Source: Pleurodeles waltl
Taxonomy: Eukaryota > Chordata > Amphibia > Caudata > Salamandridae
Length of the DNA: 64,000 bases
Direction of reading: 5' to 3'
Assembly: GCF_031143425.1 (NCBI RefSeq)
Contig: NW_027150027.1
Span: forward strand, 1-64,000
In this document: piece after piece, positions 11,990-25,779 of the stretch
Layout of the letters: each line of letters opens with the position of its first letter
Numbering within the stretch: position 1 is the first letter of the stretch
Program-made: the position numbers and the translations under genes
Notes under the pieces: model-generated
Told to the model about the DNA's origin: nothing
Database searches by the model: none
Seen by the model: the letters and a program-made list of their open reading frames with translations, nothing else

Positions 11990-13904
11990 GTGACTTGTGT
12001 GGCTCGGACCAGGTTGTGTTACCCAGAATCCTTTGCAAACCTCAAAATTTGGCTAAAAAAACACATGTTCCTCACATTTCTGTGGCAGAAAGTTCTGGAA
12101 TCTGAGAGGAGCCACAAATTTCCTTCCACCCAGCGTTCCCCCACGTCTCCCGATAAAAATGATACCTCACTTGTGTGGGTAGGCCTAGCGCCCGCGACAG
12201 GAAACGCCCCAAAGCGCCACGTGGACACATCCAAATTTGTGAAGGAAAACAGAGGTGTTTTTTGCAAAGTGCCTACCTGTAGATTTTGGCTTGTAGCTCA
12301 GCCGCCACCTAGGGAAACCTACCAAACCTGTGCATTTCTGAAAACTAGAGACCTAGGGGAATCCAAGATGGGGTGACATGTGTGGCTCGGACCAGGTTCT
12401 GATACCCAGAATCCTTTGCAAAACTCAAAATTTGGCTAAAAAAACACATGTTCCTCACATTTCTGTGGCAGAAAGTTCTGGAATCTGAGAGGAGCCACAA
12501 ATTTCCTTCCACCCAGCGTTCCCCCACGTCTCCCGATAAAAATGATACCTCACTTGTGTGGGTAGGCCTAGCGCCCGCAACAGGAAATGCCCCAAAGCGC
12601 AACGTAGACACAGCCAAATTTTTGAAGGAAAACAGAGGTGTTTTTTGCAAAGTGCCTACCTGTAGATTTTGGCCTGTAGCTCAGCCGCCACCTAGGGAAA
12701 CCTACCAAACCTGTGCATTTCTGAAAACTAGAGACCTAGGGGAATCCAAGATGGGGTGACTTGTGTGGCTCAGACCAGGTTCTGTTACCCAGAATCCATT
12801 GCAAACCTCAAAATTTGGCTAAAAAAACACATGTTCCTCACATTTCTGTGGCAGAAAGTTCTGGAATCTGAGAGGAGCCACAAATTTCCTTCCACCCAGC
12901 GTTCCCCCACGTCTCCCGATAAAAATGATACCTCACTTGTGTGGGTAGGCCTAGCGCCCGCGACAGGAAACGCCCCAAAGCGCCACGTGGACACATCCAA
13001 ATTTGTGAAGGAAAACAGAGGTGTTTTTTGCAAAGTGCCTACCTGTAGATTTTGGCTTGTAGCTCAGCCGCCACCTAGGGAAACCTACCAAACCTGTGCA
13101 TTTCTGAAAACTAGAGACCTAGGGGAATCCAAGATGGGGTGACTTGTGTGGCTCGGACCAGGTTCTGTTACCCAGAATCCTTTGCAAAACTCAAAATTTG
13201 GCTAAAAAAACACATGTTCCTCACATTTCTGTGGCAGAAAGTTCTGGAATCTGAGAGGAGCCACAAATTTCCTTCCACCCAGCGTTCCCCCATGTTTCCC
13301 GATAAAAATGATACCTCACTTGTGTGGGTAGGCCTAGCGCCCGCAACAGGAAACGCCCCAAAGCGCAACGTAGACACAGCCAAATTTTTGAAGGAAAACA
13401 GAGGTGTTTTTTGCAAAGTGCCTACCTGTAGATTTTGGCTTGTAGCTCAGCCGCCACCTAGGGAAACCTACCAAACCTGTGCATTTCTGAAAACTAGAGA
13501 CCTAGGGGAATCCAAGATGGGGTGACTTGTGTGGCTCGGACCAGGTTCTGTTACCCAGAATCCTTTGCAAAACTCAAAATTTGGCTAAAAAAACACATGT
13601 TCCTCACATTTCTGTGGCAGAAAGTTCTGGAATCTGAGAGGAGCCACGAATTTCCTTCCACCCAGCATTCCCCCACATCTCCAGATAAAAATGATACCTC
13701 ACTTGTGTGGGTAGGCCTAGCGCCCGTGACAGGAAATGCCCCAAAGCGCAACGTGGACACAGCCAAATTTTTGAAGGAAAACAGAGGTGTTTTTTGCAAA
13801 GTGCCTACCTGTAGATTTTGGCCTGTAGCTCAGCCGCCACCTAGGGAAACCTACCAGACCTGTGCATTTCTGAAAACTAGAGACCTAGGGGAATCCAAGA
13901 TGGG
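11990..13904 (+). repeat. M32-M36: mosaic spacer between quartet copies
   Basis: M32 and M34 share the private variant gcgccacgtgg (aac to cac), with the gacatgtg-type M33 between them. M32 has a rare gttgtgtt, while M34 has the ctcagacc and ccattg left end of the M14/M22 class. M35 has catgtttcc with a gcaaca and gtagac body. M36 has cagcatt and catctccag. The shared private change in M32 and M34 shows local copying with a switch of the left end. Confidence 0.85.
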
Positions 13905-15436
13905 GTGACTTGTGTGGCTCGGGCCAGGTTCTGTTACCCAGAATCCTTTGCAAACCTCAAAATTTGGCTAAAAAAACACATGTTCCTCACATTTCTGTGG
14001 CAGAAAGTTCTGGAATCTGAGAGGAGCCACGAATTTCCTTCCACCCAGCATTCCCCCATGTCTCCCGATAAAAATGATACCTCACTTGTGTGGGTAGGCC
14101 TAGCGCCCGTGACAGGAAATTCCCCAAAGCGCAACGTGGACACAGCCAAATTTTTGAAGGAAAACAGAGGTGTTTTTTGTAAAGTGCCTACCTGTAGATT
14201 TCGGCCTGTAGCTCATCCGCCACCTAGGGAAACCTACCAAACCTGTGCATTTCTGAAAACTAGAGACCTAGGGGAATCCAAGATGGGCTGACTTGTGTGG
14301 CTCGGACCAGGTTCTGTTACCCAGAATCCTCTGCAAACCTCAAAATTTGGCTAAAAAAACATATGTTCCTAACATTTCTGTGGCAGAAAGTTCTGGAATC
14401 TGAGAGGAGCCACAAATTTCCTTCCACCCAGCGTTCCCCCACGTCTCCCGATAAAAATGATACCTCACTTGTGTGGGTAGGCCTAGCGCCCGCGACAGGA
14501 AACGCCCCAAAGCGCAACGTGGACACATCCAAATTTGTGAAGGAAAACAGAGGTGTTTTTTGCAAAGTGCCTACCTGTAGATTTTGGCTTGTAGCTCAGC
14601 CGCCACCTATGGAAACCTACCCAACCTGTGCATTTCTGAAAACTAGAGACCTAGGGGAATCCAAGATGGGGTGACTTGTGTGGCTCGGACCAGGTTCTGT
14701 TACCCAGAATCCTTTGCAAACCTCAAAATTTGGCTAACAAAACACATGTTCCTCCCATTTCTGTGGCAGAAAGTTCTGGAATCTGAGAGGAGCCACGAAT
14801 TTCCTTCCACCCAGCATTCCCCCACGTCTCCCGATAAAAATGATACCTCACTTGTGTGGGTAGGCCTAGCGCCCGCGACAGGAAACGCCCCAAAGCGCAA
14901 CGTGGACACATCCAAATTTGTGAAGGAAAACAGAGGTGTTTTTTGCAAAGTGCCTACCTGTAGATTTCGGCCTGTAGCTCATCCGCCACCTAGGGAAACC
15001 TACCAAACCTGTGCATTTCTGAAAACTAGAGACCTAGGGGAATCCAAGATGGGCTGACTTGTGTGGCTCGGACCAGGTTCTGTTACCCAGAATCCTCTGC
15101 AAACCTCAAAATTTGGCTAAAAAAACACATGTTCCTAACATTTCTGTGGCAGAAAGTTCTGGAATCTGAGAGGAGCCACAAATTTCCTTGCACCCAGCGT
15201 TCCCCCACGTCTCCCGATAAAAATGATACCTCACTTGTGTGGGTAGGCCTAGCGCCCGCGACAGGAAACGCCCCAAAGCGCAACGTGGACTCATCCAAAT
15301 TTGTGAAGGAAAACAGAGGTGTTTTTTGCAAAGTGCCTACCTGTAGATTTTGGCTTGTAGCTCAGCCGCCACCTAGGGAAACCTACCAAACCTGTGCATT
15401 TCTGAAAACTAGAGACCTAGGGGAATCCAAGATGGG
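13905..15436 (+). repeat. Four-monomer block, copy at M37-M40
   Basis: M37-M40 follow the order and variants of M16-M19 and lie 3447 bp (9 x 383) right of the copy at 10458. M40 differs from M19 by ccttgcacc and by cacgtctcc instead of catgtctcc. No length changes occur in this copy. Confidence 0.9.
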
Positions 15437-18400
15437 GTGACTTGTGTGGCTCGGACCAGGTTCTGTTACCCAGAATCCTTTGCAAAACTCAAAATTTGGC
15501 TAAAAAAACACATGTTCCTCACATTTCTGTGGCAGAAAGTTCTGGAATCTGAGAGGAGCCACAAATTTCCTTCCACCCAGCGTTCCCCCATGTTTCCCGA
15601 TAAAAATGATACCTCACTTGTGTGGGTAGGCCTAGCGCCCGCAACAGGAAACGCCCCAAAGCGCAACGTAGACACAGCCAAATTTTTGAAGGAAAACAGA
15701 GGTGTTTTTTGCAAAGTGCCTACCTGTAGATTTTGGCCTGTAGCTCAGCCGCCACCTAGGGAAACCTACCAAACCTGTGCATTTCTGAAAACTAGAGACC
15801 TAGGGGAATCCAAGATGGGGTGACTTGTGTGGCTCGGACCAGGTTCTGTTACCCAGAATCCTTTGCAAACCTCAAAATTTGGCTAACAAAACACATGTTC
15901 CTCACATTTCTGTGGCAGAAAGTTCTGGAATCTGAGAGGAGCCACGAATTTCCTTCCACCCAGCATTCCCCCACGTCTCCCGATAAAAATGATACCTCAC
16001 TTGTGTGGGTAGGCCTAGCGCCCGCGACAGGAAACGCCCCAAAGCGCAACGTGGACACATCCAAATTTGTGAAGGAAAACAGAGGTGTTTTTTGCAAAGT
16101 GCCTACCTGTAGATTTCGGCCTGTAGCTCATCCGCCACCTAGGGAAACCTACCAAACCTGTGCATTTCTGAAAACTAGAGACCTAGGGGAATCCAAGATG
16201 GGCTGACTTGTGTGGCTCGGACCAGGTTCTGTTACCCAGAATCCTCTGCAAACCTCAAAAGTTGGCTAAAAAAACACATGTTCCTAACATTTCTGTGGCA
16301 GAAAGTTCTGGAATCTGAGAGGAGCCACAAATTTCCTTCCACCCAGCGTTCCCCCACGTCTCCCGATAAAAATGATACCTCACTTGTGTGGGTAGGCCTA
16401 GCGCCCGCGACAGGAAACGCCCCAAAGCGCAACGTGGACTCATCCAAATTTGTGAAGGAAAACAGAGGTGTTTTTTGCAAAGTGCCTACCTGTAGATTTT
16501 GGCTTGTAGCTCAGCCGCCACCTAGGGAAACCTACCAAACCTGTGCATTTCTGAAAACTAGAGACCTAGGGGAATCCAAGATGGGGTGACTTGTGTGGCT
16601 CGAACCAGGTTGTGTTACCCAGAATCCTTTGCAAAACTCAAAATTTGGCTAAAAAAACACATGTTCCTCACATTTCTGTGGCAGAAAGTTCTGGAATCTG
16701 AGAGGAGCCACAAATTTCCTTCCACCCAGCGTTCCCCCACGTCTCCCGATAAAAATGATACCTCACTTGTGTGGGTAGGCCTAGCGCCCGCGACAGGAAA
16801 CGCCCCAAAGCGCAACGTGGACACATCCAAATTTGTGAAGGAAAACAGATGTGTTTTTTGCAAAGTGCCTACCTGTAGATTTTGGCTTGTAGCTCAGCCG
16901 CCACCTATGGAAACCTACCAAAGCTGTGCATTTCTGAAAACTAGAGACCTAGGGGAATCCAAGATGGGGTGACTTGTGTGGCTCGGACCAGGTTCTGTTA
17001 CCCAGAATCCTTTGCAAACCTCAAAATTTGGCTAAAAAAACACATGTTCCTCACATTTCTGTGGCAGAAAGTTCTGGAATCTGAGAGGAGCCACAAATTT
17101 CCTTCCACCCAGCGTTCCCCCACGTCTCCTGATAAAAATGATACCTCACTTGTGTGGGTAGGCCTAGCGCCCGCGACAGGAAACGCCCCAAAAGCGCAAC
17201 GTGGACACAGCCAAATTTGTGAAGGAAAACAGAGGTGTTTTTTGCAAATTGCCTACCTGTAGATTTTGGCTTGTAGCTCAGCCGCCACCTAGGGAAACCT
17301 ACCAAACCTGTGCATTTCTGAAAACTAGAGACCTAGGGGAATCCAAGATGGGGTGACTTGTGTGGCTCGGACCAGGTTCTGTTACCCAGAATTCTTTGCA
17401 AACCTCAAAATTTGGCTAAAAAAACACATGTTCCTCACATTTCTGTGGCAGAAAGTTCTGGAATCTGAGAGGAGCCACGAATTTCCTTCCACCCAGCGTT
17501 CCCCCACATCTCCAGATAAAAATGATACCTCACTTGTGTGGGTAGGCCTAGCGCCCGTGACAGGAAATGCCCCAAAGCGCAACGTGGACACAGCCAAATT
17601 TTTGAAGGAAAACAGAGGTGTTTTTTGCAAAGTGCCTACCTGTAGATTTTGGCCTGTAGCTCAGCCGCCACCTAGGGAAACCTACCAAACCTGTGCATTT
17701 CTGAAAACTAGAGACCTAGGGGAATCCAAGATGGGGTGACTTGTGTGGCTCGGACCAGGTTCTGTTACCCAGAATCCTCTGCAAACCTCAAAATTTGGCT
17801 AAAAAAACACATGTTCCTCACATTTCTGTGGCAGAAAGTTCTGGAATCTGAGAGGAGCCACGCATTTCCTTCCACCCAGCGTTCCCCCACGTCTCCCGAT
17901 AAAAATTATACCTCACTTGTGTGGGTAGGCCTAGCGCCCGTGACAGGAAATTCCCCAAAGCGCAACGTGGACACAGCCAAATCTTTGAAGGAAAACAGAG
18001 GTGTTTTTTGCAAAGTGCCTACCTGTAGATTTCGGCCTGTAGCTCATCCGCCACCTAGGGAAACCTACCAAACCTGTGCATTTCTGAAAACTAGAGACCT
18101 AGGGTAATCCAAGATGGGCTGACTTGTGTGGCTCGGACCAGGTTCTGTTACCCAGAATCCTTTGCAAACCTCAAAATTTGGCTAAAAAAACACATGTTCC
18201 TAACATTTCTGTGGCAGAAAGTTCTGGAATCTGAGAGGAGCCACAAATTTCCTTCCACCCAGCGTTCCCCCACGTCTTCCGATAAAAATGATACCTCACT
18301 TGTGTGGGTAGGCCTAGCGCCCGCGACAGGAAACGCCCCAAAGCGCAACGTGGACTCATCCAAATTTGTGAAGGAAAACAGAGGTGTTTTTTGCAAAGTG

Positions 18401-18501
18401 CCTACCTGTAGATTTTGGCTTGTAGCTCAGCCGCCACCTAGGGAAACCTACCAAACCTGTGCATTGTTGAAAACTAGAGACCTAGGGGAATCCAAGATGG
18501 G
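15437..18501 (+). repeat. M41-M48: mosaic block with first member of the AAAA 384-bp lineage
   Basis: M41 has catgtttcc as in M35. M42 is an M18-type unit with cctcacattt. M43 is M19-type with aaagttgg. M44 ends in aaagctg. M45 (16969) has an extra A in ccccaaaagcg (17190-17193), so it is 384 bp. M46 has cagaattct and catctccag, M47 has cacgcattt and aaatctttg, and M48 has gactcatcc. The order M44-M45-M46 foreshadows M102-M103-M104 and its later copies. Confidence 0.87.
16969..17352 (+). repeat. M45: earliest AAAA-lineage 384-bp monomer
   Basis: An extra A in ccccaaaagcg (17190-17193) makes the unit 384 bp and breaks the common open frame after 97 codons. The same insertion is found in M103 (39185), M123 (46846), M133 (50677), M141 (53743) and M156 (59489). 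M45 has aacgcc before it, while the five right-hand copies have aatgcc, so M45 is a separate, older branch. M141 and M156 also carry a switched right end (ttttt, ggcct). Confidence 0.9.
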
Positions 18502-20416
18502 GTGACTTGTGTGGCTCGGACCAGGTTCTGTTACCCAGAATCCTTTGCAAACCTCAAAATTTGGCTAAAAAAACACATGTTCCTCACATTTCTGTGGCAG
18601 AAAGTTCTGGAATCTGAGAGGAGCCACGAATTTCCTTCCACCCAGCGTTCCCCCACGTCTCCCGATAAAAATGATACCTCACTTGTGTGGGTAGGCCTAG
18701 CGCCCGCGACAGGAAACGCCCCAAAGCGCAACGTGGACACATCCAAATTTGTGAAGGAAAACAGAGGTGTTTTTTGCAAAGTGCCTACCTGTAGATTTTG
18801 GCTTGTAGCTCAGCCGCCACCTATGGAAACCTACCAAACCTGTGCATTTCTGAAAACTAGAGACCTAGGGGAATTCAAGATGGTGTGACATGTGTGGCTC
18901 GGACCAGGTTCTGTTACCCAGAATCCTTTGCAAACCTCAAAATTTGGCTAAAAAAACAAATGTTCCTCACATTTCTGTGGCAGAAAGTTCTGGAATCTGA
19001 GAGGAGCCACAAATTTCCTTCCACCCAGCGTTCCCCCACGTCTCCCGATAAAAATGATACCTCACTTGTGTGGGTAGGCCTAGCGCCTGTGACAGGAAAT
19101 GCCCCAAAGCGCAACGTGGACACAGCCAAATTTTTGAAGGAAAACAGTGGTGTTTTTTGCAAAGTGCCTACCTGTAGATTTTGGCCTGTAGCTCAGCCGC
19201 CACCTAGGGAAACCTACCAAACCTGTGCATTTCTGAAAACTAGAGACCTAGGGGAATCCAAGATGGGGTGACTTGTGTGGCTCGGACCAGGTTCTGTTAC
19301 CCAGAATCCTTTGCAAACCTCAAAATTTGGCTAAAAAAACACATGTTCCTCACATTTCTGTGGCAGAAAGTTCTGGAATCTGAGAGGAGCCACGAATTTC
19401 CTTCCACCCAGCGTTCCCCCACGTCTCCCGATAAAAATGATACCTCACTTGTGTGCGTAGGCCTAGCGCCTGTGACAGGAAATGCCCCAAAGCGCAAAGT
19501 GGACACAGCCAAATTTTTGAAGGAAAACAGAGGTGTTTTTTGCAAAGTGCCTACCTGTAGATTTTGGCCTGTAGCTCAGCCGCCACCTAGGGAAACCTAC
19601 CAAACCTGTGCATTTCTGAAAACTAGAGACCTAGGGGAATCCAAGATGGGGTGACTGGTGTGGCTCGGACCAGGTTCTGTTACCCAGAATCCTTTGCAAA
19701 CCTCAAAATTTTGCTAAAAAAACACATGTGCCTCATATTTCTGTGGCAGAAAGTTCTGGAATCTGAGAGGAGCCACGAATTTCCTTCCACCCAGCGTTCC
19801 CCCACGTCTCCCGATAAAAATGATACCTCACTTGTGTGCGTAGGCCTAGCGCCCGTGACAGGAAATGCCCCAAAGCGCAACGTGGACACAGCCAAATTTT
19901 TGAAGGAAAACAGAGGTGTTTTTTGCAAAGTGCCTACCTGTAGATTTTGGCTTGTAGCTCAGCCGCCACCTAGGGAAACCTACCAAACCTGTGCATTTCT
20001 GAAAACTAGAGTCCTAGGGGAATCCAAGATGGGGTGACTTGTGTGGCTCGGACCAGGTTCTGTTACCCTGAATCCTTTGCAAACCTCAAAATTTGGCTAA
20101 AAAAACACATGTTCCTCACATTTCTGTGGCAGAAAGTTCTGGAATCTGAGAGGAGCCACGAATTTCCTTCCACCCAGCGTTCCCCCACGTCTCCCGATAA
20201 AAATGATACCTCACTTGTGTGGGTAGGCCTAGCGCCCGCGACAGGAAACGCCCCAAAGCGCAACGTGGACACATCCAAATTTGTGAAGGAAAACAGAGGT
20301 GTTTTTTGCAAAGTGCCTACCTGTAGATTTTGGATTGTAGCTCAGCCGCCACCTAGGGAAACCTACCAAACCTGTGTATTTCTGAAAACTAGAGACCTAG
20401 GGGAATCCAAGATGGG
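18502..20416 (+). repeat. M49-M53: second copy of the backbone order
   Basis: M49 ends in gaattcaagatggtg, like M4. M50 starts gacatgtg and has aacagtggtg. M51 has gtgtgcg and gcgcaaagtgg. M52 starts gactggtg and has gtgcctcata. M53 has tttggattg. Compared with M4-M8, the gacgcagcc and cagaaaac units are absent and an aacagtgg unit and a gcaaagtgg unit are present. This makes it a different subset of the same backbone series. Confidence 0.87.
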
Positions 20417-23400
20417 GTGACTTGTGTGGCTCGGACCAGGTTCTGTTACCCAGAATCCTTTGCAAAACTCAAAATTTGGCTAAAAAAACACATGTTCCTC
20501 ACATTTCTGTGGTAGAAAGTTCTGGAATCTGAGAGGAGCCACGAATTTCCTTCCACCCAGCGTTCCCCCACGTCTCCCGATAAAAATGATACCTCACTTG
20601 TGTGGGTAGGCCTAGCGCCCGCAACAGGAAACGCCCCAAAGCGCAACGTAGACACAGCCAAATTTTTGAAGGAAAACAGAGGTGTTTTTTGCAAAGTGCC
20701 TACCTGTAGATTTTGGCCTGTAGCTCAGCTGCCACCTAGGGAAACCTACCAAACCTGTGCATTTCTGAAAACTAGAGACCTAGGGGAATCCAAGATGGGG
20801 TGACTTGTGTGGCTCGGACCAGGTTCTGTTACCCAGAATCCATTGCAAACCTCAAAATTTGGCTAAAAAAACACATGTTCCTCACATTTCTGTGGCAGAA
20901 AGTTCTGGAATCTGAGAGGAGCCACAAATTTCCTTCCACCCAGCGTTCCCCCACGTATCCCGATAAAAATGATACCTCACTTGTGTGGGTAGGCCTAGCG
21001 CCCGCGACAGGAAACGCCCCAAAGCGCAACGTGGACACATCCAAATTTGTGAAGGAAAACATAGGTGTTTTTTGCAAAGTGCCTACCTGTAGATTTTGGA
21101 TTGTAGCTCAGCCGCCACATATGGAAACATACCAAACCTGTGCATTTCTGAAAACTAGAGACCTAGGGGAATCCAAGATGGGGTGACTTGTGTGGCTCGG
21201 ACCAGGTTCTGTTACCCAGAATCCTTTGCTAACCTCAAAATTTGGCTAAAAAAACACATGTTCCTCACATTTCTGTGGCAGAAAGTTCTGGAATCTGAGA
21301 GGAGCCACAAATTTCCTTCCACCCAGCGTTTCCCCACGTCTCCTGATAAAAATGATACCTCACTTGTGTGGGTAGGCCTAGCGCCCGCGACAGGAAACGC
21401 CCCAAAGCGCAACGTGGACACAGCCAAATTTGTGAAGGAAAACAGAGGTGTTTTTTGCAAAGTGCCTACCTGTAGATTTTGGATTGTAGCTCAGCCGCCA
21501 CCTAGGGAAACCTACCAAACCTGTGCATTTCTGAAAACTAGAGACCTAGGGGAATCCAAGATGGTGTGACTTGTGTGGCTCGGACCAGGTTCTGTTACCC
21601 AGAATCCTTTGCAAAACTCAAAATTTGGCTAAAAAAACACATGTTCCTCACATTTCTGTGGCAGAAAGTTCTGGAATCTGAGAGGAGCCACGAATTTCCT
21701 TCCACCCAGCGTTCCCCCACGTCTCCCGATAAAAATGATACCTCACTTGTGTGGGTAGGCCTAGCGCCCGCAACAGGAAACGCCCCAAAGCGCAACGTAG
21801 ACACAGCCAAATTTTTGAAGGAAAACAGAGGTGTTTTTTGCAAAGTGCCTACCTGTAGATTTTGGCCTGTAGCTCAGCCGCCACCTAGGGAAACCTACCA
21901 AACCTGTGCATTTCTGAAAACTAGAGACCTAGGGGAATCCAAGATGGGGTGACTTGTGTGGCTCGGACCAGGTTCTGTTACCCAGAATCCATTGCAAACC
22001 TCAAAATTTGGCTAAAAAAACACATGTTCCTCACATTTCTGTAGCAGAAAGTTCTGGAATTCTGAGAGGAGCCACAAATTTCCTTCCACCCAGCGTTCCC
22101 CCACGTCTCCCGATAAAAATGATACCTCACTTGTGTGGGTAGGCCTAGCGCCCGCAACAGGAAATGCCCCAAAGCGCAACGTAGACACAGCCAAATTTTT
22201 GAAGGAAAACAGAGGTGTTTTTTGCAAAGTGCCTACCTGTAGATTTTGGCCTGTAGCTCAGCCGCCACCTAGGGAAACCTACCAAACCTGTGCATTTCTG
22301 AAAACTAGAGACCTAGGGGAATCCAAGATGGGGTGACTTGTGTGGCTCGGACCAGGTTCTGTTACCCAGAATCCATTGCAAACCTCAAAATTTGGCTAAA
22401 AAAACACATGTTCCTCACATTTCTGTGGCAGAAAGTTCTGGAATCTGAGAGGAGCCACAAATTTCCTTCCACCCAGCGTTTCCCCACGTCTGCTGATAAA
22501 AATGATACCTCACTTGTGTGGGTAGGCCTAGCGCCCGCGACAGGAAACGCCCCAAAGCGCAACGTGGACACAGCCAAATTTGTGAAGGAAAACAGAGGTG
22601 TTTTTTGCAAAGTGCCTACCTGTAGATTTTGGCTTGTAGCTCAGCCGCCACCTAGGGAAACCTACCAAACCTGTGCATTTCTGAAAACTAGAGACCTAGG
22701 GGAATCCAAGATGGGGTGACTTGTGTGGCTCGGACCAGGTTCTGTTACCCAGAATCCTTTGCAAACCTCAAAATTTGGCTAAAAAAACACATGTTCCTCA
22801 CATTTCTGTGGCAGAAAGTTCTGGAATCTGAGAGGAGCCACAAATTTCCTTCCACCCAGCGTTCCCCCACGTTTCCCGATAAAAATGATATCTCACTTGT
22901 GTGGGTAGGCCTAGCGCCCGCGACAGAAAACGCCCCAAAGCGCAACGTGGACACATCCAAATTTGTGAAGGAAAACAGAGGTGTTTTTTGCAAAGTGCCT
23001 ACCTGTAGATTTTGGCCTGTAGCTCAGCCGCCACCTAGGGAAACCTACCAAACCTGTGCATTTCTGAAAACTAGAGACCTAGGGGAATCCAAGATGGGGT
23101 GACTTGTGTGGCTCGGACCAGGTTCTGTTACCCAGAATCCTTTGCAAACCTCAAAATTTGGCTAAAAAAACACATGTTCCTCACATTTCTGTGGCAGAAA
23201 GTTCTGGAATCTGAGAGGAGCCACGAATTTCCTTCCACCCAGCATTCCCCCACATCTCCAGATAAAAATGATACCTCACTTGTGTGGGTAGGCCTAGCGC
23301 CCGTGACAGGAAATGCCCCAAAGCGCAACGTGGACACAGCCAAATTTTTGAAGGAAAACAGAGGTGTTTTTTGCAAAGTGCCTACCTGTAGATTTTGGCC

Positions 23401-23481
23401 TGTAGCTCAGCCGCCACCTAGGGAAACCTACCAGACCTGTGCATTTCTGAAAACTAGAGACCTAGGGGAATCCAAGATGGG
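20417..23481 (+). repeat. M54-M61: diverged copy of the M9-M15 region
   Basis: M54 corresponds to M9, M55 to M10 (catatgg), M56 to M11 (gcgtttcccc, tttggattg), M59 to M14 and M60 to M12/M15. The offset is about 45 monomers. M54 has tggtagaaag, a stop in the common open frame. M58 has gtagcagaaa and an extra T near 22060, so it is 384 bp. M61 is of the M36 type. The copies differ at several private sites, so this duplication is older than those on the right. Confidence 0.85.
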
Positions 23482-23864
23482 GTGACTTGTGTGGCTCAGG
23501 CCAGGTTCTGTTACCCAGAATCCTTTGCAAACCTCAAAATTTAGCTAAAAAAACACATGTTCCTGACATTTCTGTGGCAGAAAGTTCTGGAATCTGAGAG
23601 GAGCCACGAATTTCCTTCCACCCAGCATTCCCCCATGTCTCCCGATAAAAATGATACCTCACTTGTGTGGGTAGGCCTAGCGCCCGTGACAGGAAATTCC
23701 CCAAAGCGCAACGTGGACACAGCCAAATTTTTGAAGGAAAACAGAGGTGTTTTTTGTAAAGTGCCTACCTGTAGATTTCGGCCTGTAGCTCATCCGCCAC
23801 CTAGGGAAACCTACCAAACCTGTGCATTTCTGAAAACTAGAGACCTAGGGGAATCCAAGATGGG
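23482..23864 (+). repeat. M62: M16-class monomer preceding the five-monomer duplication
   Basis: It has ctcaggcc, catgtctcc, aaattcc, tgtaaag and catccg, the M16-class marks. Private changes are aatttagct, which places a stop in the common open frame, and cctgacatt. With M63-M65 it forms the sixth copy of the quartet. In the second copy of the five-monomer duplication its place is taken by M67. Confidence 0.88.
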
Positions 23865-25779
23865 CTGACTTGTGTGGCTCGGACCAGGTTCTGTTACCCA
23901 GAATCCTCTGCAAACCTCAAAATTTGGCTAAAAAAACATATGTTCCTAACATTTCTGTGGCAGAAAGTTCTGGAATCTGAGAGGAGCCACAAATTTCCTT
24001 CCACCCAGCGTTCTCCCACGTCTCCCGATAAAAATGATACCTCACTTGTGTGGGTAGGCCTAGCGCCCGCGACAGGAAACGCCCCAAACCGCAACGTGGA
24101 CACATCCAAATTTGTGAAGGAAAACAGAGGTGTTTTTTGCAAAGTGCCTACCTGTAGATTTTGGCTTGTAGCTCAGCCGCCACCTAGGGAAACCTACCCA
24201 ACCTGTGAATTTCTGAAAACTAGAGACCTAGGGGAATCCAAGATGGGGTGACTTGTGTGGCTCGGACCAGGTTCTGTTACCCAGAATCCTTTGCAAACCT
24301 CAAAATTTGGCTAACAAAACACATGTTCCTCACATTTCTGTGGCAGAAAGTTCTGGAATCTGAGAGGAGCCACGAATTTCCTTCCACCCAGCATTCCCCC
24401 ACGTCTCCCGATAAAAATGATACCTCACTTGTGTGGGTAGGCCTAGCGCCCGCGACAGGAAACGCCCCAAAGCGCAACGTGGACACATCCAAATTTGTGA
24501 AGGAAAACAGAGGTGTTTTTTGCAAAGTGCCTACCTGTAGATTTCGGCCTGTAGCTCATCCGCCACCTAGGCAAACCTACCAAACCTGTGCATTTCTGAA
24601 AACTAGAGACCTAGGGGAATCCAAGATGGGCTGACTTGTGTGGCTCGGACCAGGTTCTGTTACCCAGAATCCTCTGCAAACCTCAAAATTTGGCTAAAAA
24701 AACACATGTTCCTAACATTTTTGTGGCAGAAAGTTCTGGAATCTGAGAGGAGCCACAAATTTCCTTCCACCCAGCGTTCCCCCACGTCTCCCGATAAAAA
24801 TGATACCTCACTTGTGTGGGTAGGCCTAGCGCCCGCGACAGGAAACGCCCCAAAGCGCAACGTGGACTCATCCAAATTTGTGAAGGAAAACAGAGGTGTT
24901 TTTTGCAAAGTGCCTACCTGTAGATTGTGGCTTGTAGCTCAGCCGCCACCTAGGGAAACCTACCAAACCTGTGCATTTCTGAAAACTAGAGACCTAGGGG
25001 AATCCAAGATGGGGTGACTTGTGTGGCTCGGACCAGGTTCTGTTACCCAGAATCCTTTGCAAAACTCAAAATTTGGCTAAAAAAACACATGTTCCTCACA
25101 TTTCTGTGGCAGAAAGTTCTGGAATCTGAGAGGAGCCACAAATTTCCTTCCACCCAGCGTTCCCCCATGTTTCCCGATAAAAATGATACCTCACTTGTGT
25201 GGGTAGGCCTAGCGCCCGCAACAGGAAACGCCCCAAAGCGCAACGTAGACACAGCCAAATTTTTGAAGGAAAACAGAGGTGTTTTTTGCAAAGTGCCTAC
25301 CTGTAGAATTTGGCCTGTAGCTCAGCCGCCACCTAGGGAAACCTACCAAACCTGTGCATTTCTGAAAACTAGAGACCTAGGGGAATCCAAGATGGGGTGA
25401 CTTGTGTGGCTCGTACCAGGTTCTGTTACCCAGAATCCTTTGCAAACCTCAAAATTTGGCTAACAATACACATGTTCCTCACATTTCTGTGGCAGAAAGT
25501 TCTGGAATCTGAGAGGAGCCACGAATTTCCTTCCACCCAGCATTCCCCCACGTCTCCCGATAAAAATGATACCTCACTTGTGTGGGTAGGCCTAGCGCCC
25601 GCGACAGGAAACGCCCCAAAGCGCAACGTGGACACATCCAAATTTGTGAAGGAAAACAGAGGTGTTTTTTGCAAAGTGCCTACCTGTAGATTTCGGCCTG
25701 TAGCTCATCCGCCACCTAGGGAAACCTACCAAACCTGTGCATTTCTGAAAACTAGAGACCTAGGGGAATCCAAGATGGG
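23865..25779 (+). repeat. Five-monomer HOR unit, copy 1 (M63-M67)
   Basis: Private variants tie this unit to the adjacent copy at 25780: gttctccca, aaaccgcaac and gtgaattt in M63; aggcaaacc in M64; atttttgtgg and agattgtgg in M65; tagaatttgg in M66; ctcgtacc in M67. The unit is 1915 bp. I find two differences from the next copy: cgcgac against cgcaac (M64/M69), and acaatac against acaaaac (M67/M72). Confidence 0.95.
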
